Part shown: positions 10,830 through 18,411 of the stretch, piece after piece
Layout of the letters: every line of letters begins with the position of its first letter
How positions within the stretch are numbered: position 1 is the first letter of the stretch
From: Macrosoma leucophasiata
Lineage: Eukaryota; Arthropoda; Insecta; Lepidoptera; Hedylidae
Reading direction: 5' to 3'
Length of the DNA stretch: 64,000 bases
NCBI GenBank assembly: GCA_036365455.1
Contig: JAWQUS010000025.1
Span: 25,332,001-25,396,000, forward strand
Program-made: the position numbers and the translations under genes
Notes under the pieces: generated by a model
Seen by the model: the letters and a program-made list of their open reading frames with translations, nothing else
The model's database searches: none
Told to the model about the DNA's origin: nothing

Positions 10830-10915
10830 CTGACTTCGAGCGGGACTTAAACCTGCAATTATTAGTGCCACTAATCCAACTGCTCTTCCAAATGAGCAAT
10901 CACTTTTATTTTTGA
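10830..10915 (-). repeat. TF-like tRNA-derived remnant
   Basis: On the minus strand, GATTGCTCATTTGGAAGAGC matches the TF D-arm and GCAGGTTTAAGTCCCGC matches its T-arm. It is diverged from the main group and has lost most flanking TF sequence. Confidence 0.5.
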
Positions 10916-11032
10916 CCTTACGTCTATGTAAGACTTAAAATAGTAGTTCCGTTTTTTTGACAAAAGTCAAAATGCAGACTTCGCAAAGTAAGGACGACTA
11001 CTAAAAGGGAAGGCAGACTCTTCATAAATACA

Positions 11033-11581
11033 CTAGCAGCCCGCCCCGGCTTCGCGCGGTGCAATGTTGCCTACCCTCTCCTATTCGTCTTAGCGTGATG
11101 ATTATACATAGATATAGGCTAAAGCCTTTCTCGATATCTTTTATAGTTTAGGTAGCGTACGCAAAATAAGTAACTTTTCTGGTTGATTTTTTAGGCCTTG
11201 TGTCTGAAAAACCCAAATATCTTACGGAACCCTATTTTTTCCAAAATAAAATATAGCCTATGTTACCCGTGGATAACGTATCTTTCGAATAATGAAATAA
11301 ACTATAAAAGATATTCCTCGATATCTTTTATAGTTTAGGCAGCGTACGCAAAATAAGTAACTTTTCTGGTTGATTTTTTACACCTTGTGTCTGAAAAACC
11401 CAAATATCTTACGGAACCCTATTTTGTTCAAAATAAAATATAGCCTATGTTACCCGTGGATAATGTAGCTTTCGTATAATGAAAGAATTTTATTAATTAA
11501 AATCGGTCCAGTAGTTATTGAGCCTATTCATTACAAACAAACAAACAAGAAAATATTACCTCTTTATAATATTAGTTTAGA
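11033..11581 (-). mobile_element. Non-autonomous Helitron-like element with internal duplication
   Basis: On the minus strand it starts TCTAAACTAATATTATAAAG (11581) and ends GGGGCGGGCTGCTAG (11033). The flanking bases are A and T, the expected A^T insertion. A block of about 175 bp containing TTTATAGTTTAGG and AATAAGTAACTTTTCTGG is present twice in tandem (from about 11137 and about 11323). A shorter relative with one copy of the block is at 55624-56003. It has no Rep/helicase. Confidence 0.8.
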
Positions 11582-12025
11582 TTTAGATAAATACATATAA
11601 CCTTCCAGATTCAAATCAAGATTTCCAAAACTTTATCTTACCAAAAACATTCTACTCCATGCGGAGTAGAAAGGATGACTGATAAATAAAAAATATGACA
11701 ATAATTAATTGAGTGTCTGTCATAAGAGAAATAAAAGGATGATCCCTATGTCTTCTCTAGTCACTACTAATATTATATATTTACTTATACCAAAAACTTC
11801 ATAATAAAGTCATTCCCAAGCTCCATTTGGATACGAAGCTGATTCGTCGATACGTAAAGTTCAGCCAATAAACCATATCTTTGTAGAATATAGGAAGGAC
11901 GAGGAAGTAATAAAAGTTCCAACGCACCCTGTAGACGAGGAAATTATCAGTGCTGATATTAATTTGTTGAGGTCTATCTGGGGTATATTTCTTCAATATC
12001 GGATAGTCAATCAACCATTCGTGTC
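11582..12025. other. AT-rich, nothing recognised
   Basis: No repeat shared elsewhere and no convincing frame. Confidence 0.4.
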
Positions 12026-12037
12026 ATATTTAAGTTA

Positions 12038-12316
12038 TTTTATTTTTAAAGAAAAATGGAAAGAAAAATTTGACTTCAGGCGAGACTCGAACTCGCGACC
12101 TACTGGGAATCTAGTCCAGCCGCTCTTCCAATTGAGCTACTGAAGTCCTGCCCGATTTGTCAAATCTTTCCTTCACATCTATTGCATTGCTTTATGGTAG
12201 CAGCAGCGCCATCTATTACCAACTATGCTAGTTAGGCACAAATTTTTCTTTCCATTTTTCTTTAAAAATAAAATATATTTCACAAGCATGTGTTAATGCG
12301 AAATAATATAAAACAA
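12038..12316. mobile_element. TF foldback element with truncated right half
   Basis: A 12-bp duplication, ATATTTAAGTTA, flanks the whole unit (12026-12037 and 12317-12328). The left half holds a minus-strand tRNA-like module (12073-12146) and the central spacer. The right half resumes inverted only from about 12238 and lacks its tRNA-like part. The shared duplication shows that the inverted structure was inserted as one piece. Confidence 0.85.
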
Positions 12317-12349
12317 ATATTTAAGTTAGTTTCAAAATTGAAAAATACA

Positions 12350-12557
12350 ACATAGTGTTCAGCACTTTCGTGTTCTGGTCAGGTGGTAACGTACGGCCCT
12401 GTAATTTCCGGCACAGAGGCATAACACCTTAGGCCTCAGGAGTGGTAACGCATCTGAATTTTGACTTTGGTCTTTGAGTGGGTGCCTTTAGGCTGCAGTC
12501 ATCACTTAACATCAAAGTGAACTGCATGCTTGTTTGCCACTTTCAATATATAAAAAA
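12350..12557 (+). repeat. S1 repeat, 3' two thirds
   Basis: Runs from AGTGTTCAGCACTTTCGTG to the A-rich end near 12557. Facing it is a reverse copy at 12586-12848, so the A-tailed ends of the two copies point at each other. Confidence 0.75.
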
Positions 12558-12585
12558 AACCATTGCTAATTCCATTGTTAAAAAC

Positions 12586-12848
12586 AAATTGGTGACTGCA
12601 GCCTATAGATACTTTCACAAAGACCGGAGTTCAACATGCAGATGCGTTACCACTTCTGAGGCCATACAGAGGCATAACACCTTCTGTTATGCCTCTGTAC
12701 CGGAAATTACAGGCCGTACACCGTACGTACCGTACCACCTGACCGGAAAACGATAGTGCTGAACACTACCATTTAGGGGCAAGTATATTAGGTAATACGG
12801 TGGTGCTTACGCCCGCCAGCTCCATCACTGGAGCTCTACCACCAGTAA
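12586..12848 (-). repeat. S1 repeat, near full length
   Basis: Reverse copy ending CTACCACCAGTAAAT. Near 12665-12690 the words CAGAGGCATAACACC and GTTATGCCTCTG form a small inverted duplication not present in other copies. Confidence 0.7.
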
Positions 12849-13660
12849 ATAAAGAACAGTATAATTGACATTCTGAAAAGACGCTGCTAAGATTATATGA
12901 AAGTAAACCACTAGTAGTGACATCTAGTGTCAACTATTTGTATCAGTGCTGGTCTTATTAGTTTTACTTTGGACTAAATGCAGTTCAGCTCAATCAAGTG
13001 TTCGCGTTGTTTCATTTTAGACGCCCACAACAGCACACCGCGGACCCTCCGCCAAAATTACATACAAACGCTTAATTTGGTATGTATTAATCAGTGACGT
13101 GCACCTGTGTGTGTAGCACGTAGAAAATACCAACCTTCGCCCATAAGAGAGGAGGAGGTTGGGTGATGCGAGGAAATCAGGCGGGACGTCGAAGTGTCAA
13201 TTCTATACGTAGTATTATTACATATTCTCTGACAACAGTGTTGTGTTATGCGTCATTAACGGAGAATATTCCATAATCACCTTATATGGCAGGCGGATTG
13301 CCGGTAGTTTTTCTTTATGGATCAGAATTGAATGTATGTTTTTCTGCCTACACCTTCGAGGAAGATAGCGGTGCAGTCACGTAAAATTAGGGCAATCGTC
13401 CGACCGCCATTTTAATTTATGCAAACGTTACCTACCTAGCGACGTTTGCCAAAATAATTCACGGTCGGGCCGTACGTAGATGCAAATTAAATTTTAATAA
13501 TTTAATAGTATCCGTTGAACCACCCCGATTCCTTGTTAGGGTAAGAACGTTGACGAATTTCCACGACCATTACATAAAATAAAAATGGTTCTAGTTTTGG
13601 TGGTGGAAATTGCCTCTCCCGATTTTTTACTGCGTATTCAGAAGACTGTTATAAACATGA
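12849..13660. other. Unassigned sequence
   Basis: A GGCAGGCGGATTGCCGGTAG word near 13290 resembles one near 51058, suggesting a shared old repeat. No gene is recognised. Confidence 0.35.
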
Positions 13661-13755
13661 AACAAAAGTTGGAAGTAATTTTTAAAATGTTGACACAAGT
13701 ATTGGCAACACGCTGTGCAGAAGTTCGTCTCGCGCAAGCAATATAAAACTTTGCT
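13661..13755 (+). repeat. Short dispersed repeat shared with 14785-15215
   Basis: The words TTGGCAACACGCTG and AGAAGTTCGTCTCGCGCAA recur at about 14825-14852 and continue at 15183-15215, where a LINE insertion splits them. Confidence 0.5.
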
Positions 13756-13929
13756 CATGTCGTAAACGACACACATTGGCCGATCCGCGAAATATGAGTT
13801 CGAACAATATGTCGCGTATACAAGTAATAGTCACTGGACTTCAAACTAAGCAATAACACCAAAACAATAATTTGGTAACTCAAGGTTATAGTGTGTAAGA
13901 AGAATACACATGTACTTTGTACCTTTGTA

Positions 13930-14080
13930 CCTTTTTGGCAGCCGTGAGACACATTACGTGTATAGGTATGTATTAATTTTTAGAAAATGTATTGTCTATT
14001 CTCTGTTACCTGTTACGTTTTATGTATGTGTCTCGCTGTGTGTCAAATAAATGTTTCTTATTATGTTTCTTATTACTTAT
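13930..14080 (+). repeat. Repeat Q, likely retroelement 3' end
   Basis: GGCAGCCGTGAGACACATTA to TCAAATAAATGTTTCTTATT, with an AATAAA signal. A second copy is at 54841-54975. Confidence 0.55.
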
Positions 14081-14157
14081 TATATTGAGCTACCAAATTA
14101 TATCGTTAGTTTCGGTGCATCATATTATTATGAGAATAGAATTATTTTTCTGGTAAC

Positions 14158-14481
14158 AAATTTTATAACGTAAACGTAACTTCACGCCTGTAATCCCCGA
14201 AGGGGTAGGCAGAGGTAAATGCATGCATTCAATCATACATGCAAACACCCACGACTCGCCGGTTACGTTTTGGCCCATGTAACAGGTGGCGAACCTGTTG
14301 CCATCTCCGGTCACATTACCAAACTCCGGGGTACTGGGAAATTTCCAAAAAATGGAAAAATCCCAATAGAAGCAGAGATAAAGGATTTTGAACCGTTATC
14401 TCTGATAATCCCCGACCCGGGAATCGAACCCAGGACCTCCAGCGTAATAATAATGGCCTGCTACCACTACGCTACTGAGGC
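14158..14481 (-). repeat. TE tRNA-derived SINE
   Basis: On the minus strand, GCCTCAGTAGCGTAGTGGTAG is the A-box head (split: GCCTCAGTAG, CGTAGTGG) and CTGGGTTCGATTCCCGGG is a strong B box. The tail ends at the GAAGTTACG word. The plus-strand counterpart at 30186-30500 is collinear. The tRNA-related region is at the 5' end, as in ordinary SINEs and unlike TF. Confidence 0.75.
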
Positions 14482-14840
14482 AGTTTTATGATTTTCTATA
14501 CCAATATCTTGATTAATTTCATTATTTACAATCATAATATTTTTTTTGTATTTTTTATCTACCTTTTGATTTTTATGAAAAGCCATATTTAAATACGACA
14601 ACAGTAAAGTAGAACAATCATATCATATTATACATAATTTCTTCGTTTCCTTTTATTTTTTTTTTATGTATTTTTGATTATTATTAGTGGTTATTCACTC
14701 TAGGTAGTTAAAAAATAACGTTGTGCTCTCCAGGAGCCTAATTATATGAAATAAATGAATAAACTGAATCACATGAGAGAAAGAAATGAAACTTGAGGGT
14801 AATTTTAAAAATCTTACCACAAATATCGGCAACAGACTGT
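14482..14840. other. AT-rich, mostly unassigned
   Basis: From about 14785 it joins the short repeat also seen at 13661-13755. Nothing else is recognised. Confidence 0.4.
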
Positions 14841-14852
14841 TCTGAAGTTCGT

Positions 14853-15182
14853 ATGTATGTATGTATGTATCTTCACGCCAGGACCCTAACGGGGTAGGCA
14901 GAGAGTGTAGAGCGCCAGATATCCCGGTTCAGACAAACCTCTCGTGCCTCGTCTACCTTCATCATTCTCTTCATACATGCACGCCGATTCCTAAGACTTT
15001 TGACCCCACCATCAGACAGAACTCGACCTATTTGGTCATGGTAGGTCAGCCTTGGTCTTCCTGGGCCTCTGCAACCATCCACATTCGCATTGTATATCTG
15101 TTTAGTCATTCGCTCATTCGACATTCTTTCTATATGCCCGAACCATCGGAGCATGCCTTTTTTCATTTTTACACCGATACTA
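14853..15182 (-). pseudogene. 5'-truncated LINE, polymerase C-terminal end
   Basis: A 12-bp duplication, TCTGAAGTTCGT, flanks it (14841-14852 and 15183-15194). The minus-strand 3' end carries a TACA microsatellite tail. The open minus frame 14873-15166 begins near an LRWFGHIERM motif and has GRGPGRPRLTYHDQIG-like content, as in the extreme C-terminus of RTE-related LINE polymerases. Upstream catalytic parts are absent. It looks fairly young, because the frame is still open, but it is dead on arrival. Relatives: 23016-23245, 28058-28450, 25700-25795, 42766-42868. Confidence 0.8.
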
Positions 15183-15261
15183 TCTGAAGTTCGTCTTGCG
15201 CAATAACGTTACTTGTACAACTTAGTAACAAAAAAAATATCGTCGATTTCGATTCAGATTA

Positions 15262-15490
15262 TTTTTTAAGTTATGAAGGTGGCAAACAGATATGCAGTTC
15301 ACATTGATGTTAAGTGATGATTGCAGCGTATAGACACCCACATAAAGACCAGAGTTCAAAATACAGATGCGTTGCCACCCCTGAAACCTTAGATGTTGTG
15401 TCTCTGTGATAGTTATTACGGGGCCATACATTACCATCCAACTGGAACGCAGTAGTGCTGACAATTACCATTTAGCGGTAGATAAATTAG
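15262..15490 (-). repeat. S1 subfamily copy
   Basis: Reverse copy with the middle variant GTGATAGTTATTACGGGGCC. It stops at a GATAAATTAGG word and runs directly into a LINE fragment. Confidence 0.7.
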
Positions 15491-15491
15491 G

Positions 15492-16028
15492 TCCTTCGAG
15501 CCAGATCGATCATATTAAAAATAAACTATCGGCACTCGTGGGCTCACTACGTAATATCTCAAAATGCATACCTAGGAAACTACGTTATAACATTTACAAC
15601 TCACTAGTTAAATCACACTTACTATATTTGATAGAAATCTGGGGTAGTGCTGGGAAAACAAAATTACAAGAACTTCAAAGAATGCAAAACATCTAACACC
15701 TACTCACAAAATCTACGAGGACACAAAACTAATGAATATAAAACAACTATATACATACAATACATGCATTATTATTAGGAAAATTATAAATAAAAATATC
15801 CATAGCAACTTGTCTTTTGTAAGTAAATCGCAAATATGTAAACGTAGTCTTCGACGACCTAGCCTACTTGTTCTGCCAAGGGTACGAACAAACTTCGCGA
15901 AGAAAAGCACCACCTTTGAAGGAGCACAGTTATATAACAAATTACCGTCTGATATAAAAAATGTAGACTCAATTGGCAGCTTCAAGTCACAACTGTTCCA
16001 ACATATTTTGGATAATTTTTGTAACTAG
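15492..16028 (+). pseudogene. Jockey/CR1-type LINE ORF2 C-terminal fragment
   Basis: The plus-strand frame 15406-15696 contains KLSALVGSLRNISKCIP and SLVKSHLLYLIEIWG, the thumb and C-terminal region typical of Jockey/CR1-like polymerases. The reading continues after a frameshift near 15700 into 15732-16028 (GAQLYNKLPSDIKN and SFKSQLFQHIL), which is the usual end of these proteins. A stop and a frame change separate the two parts, so this is a pseudogene. No endonuclease or catalytic YADD block is present. Confidence 0.8.
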
Positions 16029-16045
16029 ATTAAGTTTCCGACGAC

Positions 16046-16112
16046 GTATTAATTCTAACGTCGCGTTAGAATTAATACATTTATTTTGTAAATAAATGTA
16101 TTAATTCTAACT
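16046..16112. repeat. Stacked palindromes after the LINE stop
   Basis: GTATTAATTCTAACG (16046-16060), TCG, then its exact complement to 16078. This is followed by a second inverted pair, ATTTATTT/AAATAAAT, and a third copy of GTATTAATTCTAAC at 16099-16112. Confidence 0.8.
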
Positions 16113-16561
16113 ATTAATTCTTTTGTGAGAATAAATTCCTTGAACCTAGATCTGAACTAGTTACCTATGGATCTGGCTCGAAGGACCATTTATGTTACGG
16201 TTTATTTTGTTTCTTTGATTAAGAACCAAATACAATTTCAAAATTGAAAGCAAGCCGAACTGATATCAAAACTCTGTTATGCATTTCGTTCTGAGGCAAT
16301 TAGTTCTTCCAAACTCGAGTTGGACTTCTCGATGAAATTTCGTTTCGAAATGGCTTAGAATAACACGGAATGTGTTTACGAAAAGATTCGAAATATAATC
16401 AGAGTATTGAATTTTCATTTAATCTAGATCATGGCAGTGTCTACAACAAGACGAGCAAAAGAATTACAGAACCGTTAAAGTCTTAAAACAAAATCGATTT
16501 TGTAGCACGTTGAAACTGAAGCGCTAGAGCAGAGACAGAAAAAGAAACAGAAAGGAATATA
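16113..16561. other. Unassigned
   Basis: A short frame from 16431 stops after 15 codons. No gene or repeat is recognised. Confidence 0.35.
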
Positions 16562-16598
16562 GAGCGAGAGAGAGAGATAGGGGAGAGAGGGGAGAGAG

Positions 16599-16636
<38 letters not shown>
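16562..16636. repeat. GA-rich microsatellite
   Basis: GA dinucleotides with interspersed GGGGAGAGA units. Confidence 0.9.
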
Positions 16637-16637
<1 letters not shown>

Positions 16638-16844
16638 TTCTTTGCAAATTCTTCGCGAAAAGCACTGAGGATGCCATACTCTACACTCAAGTACCCACGT
16701 CACCCACTCCGCCCGACTTTGGTAGTATCAAAGACGTGGTAAGCTGGCTCCGTACTCGCGGTGACATCGCTAAGAACTCAATAAAATAAGAGACTTTGAT
16801 AATGTACTCGTATAATTATGGTATATTTATATATCTATATATAT

Positions 16845-16887
<43 letters not shown>
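16637..16887. repeat. Unassigned sequence ending in a TA microsatellite
   Basis: A TA tract from about 16830 to 16887 is the insertion site of the LTR retrotransposon. The tract resumes at 21924-21942. Confidence 0.8.
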
Positions 16888-16891
<4 letters not shown>

Positions 16892-17249
16892 AAGAAATAC
16901 TATTTCTTTCCTCGCACTCTGTGTGTTTACTTACCATGAAGTTTGGTTATAGTTTTTAACTTTTTAATTGTCTGATTTTAAAGAAGAAACGAATTCAGAA
17001 TGTCAGATGACAGATTTAAATACGAGTTGATTGACAATTGGATAATCAATGAAAATTTTAATATTATATTATTTTATGTTTTAAAAGTGAAAGAATAAAC
17101 TTTCATTGTCGTTTCTTCTTTACAGGTTTGAGTTCATATTGTTTTATATTACCTAAATAAAATAGTCTCTGTATAAAAAAAAACTAACAATAAATCTTCT
17201 TTACAGCAACACAAGGTTTATTTCTTTCATGTAGTAAAACAGACTTATA
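16888..17249 (+). repeat. 5' LTR
   Basis: Starts TGTAAAGAAATAC and ends AAACAGACTTATA. It contains a likely initiator at about 17103, AATAAA-type signals near 17093 and 17188, and TCTTCTTTACAG twice, a pyrimidine-CAG string resembling a splice acceptor. If transcription starts at 17105, U3 is about 217 bp. An ATG directly followed by TAG at 17229-17234 would be a minimal upstream reading frame in the leader. Confidence 0.95.
17103..17114 (+). promoter_or_regulatory. Putative initiator and self-primer donor
   Basis: TCATTG fits the arthropod initiator pattern with A at +1 (17105). The ten bases from that A, ATTGTCGTTT, are the exact reverse complement of 17250-17259. In Tf1-like elements the first bases of the RNA anneal to the primer site and prime minus-strand synthesis. 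The start site here is inferred and not measured. Confidence 0.6.
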
Positions 17250-17259
17250 AAACGACAAT
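17250..17259 (+). promoter_or_regulatory. Putative self-priming primer binding site
   Basis: AAACGACAAT follows the LTR with no gap, where a primer binding site should be. It lacks the TGG start expected of a site matching a tRNA CCA end. It pairs perfectly, over 10 bp only, with 17105-17114. The flanking bases do not extend the match. Confidence 0.6.
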
Positions 17260-17274
17260 TTTGTTTATAAAAAG

Positions 17275-18411
17275 ATGCAAATGGAGCAGTTACGTTTTGA
17301 ATTCACGATTTTACCGGCGAATGATGGAAAATCTAATATTTGTTGTGTAACCTCAATCACAACTAAAGATGAAAAAAAATTTGCTATACCAGAGGAATTA
17401 CAGTCTGTTGGATTTCACGAAGAATTAATTGAGACAGCCGTGTACAACAAAGTAAAAAATAGTTTAAAGAAAAGACATCAGACACGAAGAGTTTGGATAA
17501 CTATGACAGATAAATTACGAGAAATTTACATAGATGCTGATGGTAACTTACAATTTGGAGAACAATATCTGGAGGAAATTGAACATAACCGAGCATCTGA
17601 AGAACAAATTAGAGATTCGAATTCATTGGAAGAAATGTTTACAAAGTTAATAGAAAATACACATGATTTAAAAAAACAGAATCTGAAATATGTCGCAGAG
17701 AAGTTTGTGATTGAGAAATTTACGAGCAAAAACTCGAATGCAAGGCAATGGATTGACATTTTTGAGAGAGAATGTTCTCGCTTCGGTATTATGAAAGATG
17801 AACAAAAAATTGAGATTCTCCGACTATTTATGGATAAAAGTTGTGTTGATTGGTACAGCTCAATGATTATAAAATTAACACTCAACTCAGAGTGGAAAGT
17901 TTGGAAAGAAAAGTTGTGTGAGTCATTTGCAAACCAAAACTGGAACCAAGTGACCTATGCATTGTTATTTAAATATAAGGATGGTTCATTAGTGGACTAT
18001 GCCATTAAAAAGGAAAAACTTTTATTGGACATGAGAAATTCAATTGATACAGGTACACTGGTGGATCTGATAGCGGTAGGTTTGCCAGGTTTTGTATTAG
18101 AGAAGATAAATAGAGAAGCAATGAACGATATAGTATGTTTATTCAATGAGGTGAGAAAGTATGAACATTTGGTAAATAAAAATAGAAATGGAACGTACAG
18201 AAAGTATGAAAATCAAAGGATAAATATTACAAATGAAGGACGTTATCCATGCAAAATATGCGTAAAATTAAATAAAGGGGTTCGCTATCATTCCGAAGCT
18301 GCATGCTGGTTTAGAGTTAGAGAAGATGATAAATTAAATAAAAGATATATTAAACATGTAAATAATTCAGTGATTGAAGCAGAGTTAAATGAAACAGAAC
18401 AAAAAAACTAG
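17275..18411 (+). CDS. gag: Gag polyprotein of the LTR retrotransposon
   Basis: A 378-residue frame starts at the first ATG after the primer site, 16 bases downstream of it. Gag would form the cytoplasmic particle that packages the element RNA. The middle is rich in charged and tryptophan-containing segments, as in gypsy Gag proteins, but no named capsid motif is clear. Near the C-terminus, C326-x2-C329-x9-H339-x4-C344 resembles a zinc knuckle, although the classic retroviral spacing is C-x2-C-x4-H-x4-C. The frame ends in two consecutive TAG codons (18409-18414). The slippery heptamer lies immediately before them, so Gag should be the main product and Gag-Pol a minor one. Confidence 0.9.
   Translation: MQMEQLRFEFTILPANDGKSNICCVTSITTKDEKKFAIPEELQSVGFHEELIETAVYNKVKNSLKKRHQTRRVWITMTDKLREIYIDADGNLQFGEQYLEEIEHNRASEEQIRDSNSLEEMFTKLIENTHDLKKQNLKYVAEKFVIEKFTSKNSNARQWIDIFERECSRFGIMKDEQKIEILRLFMDKSCVDWYSSMIIKLTLNSEWKVWKEKLCESFANQNWNQVTYALLFKYKDGSLVDYAIKKEKLLLDMRNSIDTGTLVDLIAVGLPGFVLEKINREAMNDIVCLFNEVRKYEHLVNKNRNGTYRKYENQRINITNEGRYPCKICVKLNKGVRYHSEAACWFRVREDDKLNKRYIKHVNNSVIEAELNETEQKN

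Noticed and set aside
16431..16478. Short frame starting MAVSTTRRAKELQ as a retroelement Gag start
   Set aside because: It stops after 15 codons and no downstream frame continues it.
16475..16690. Minus-strand frames rich in Ser-Leu
   Set aside because: They are direct translations of the GA microsatellite.
17131..17135. Downstream promoter element AGTTC
   Set aside because: It fits the pattern but lies at +27 and not +28 relative to the proposed start, and the motif is too short to support alone.
17250..17267. tRNA-type primer binding site
   Set aside because: There is no TGG start and no match to the ends of common primer tRNAs that I could recognise.
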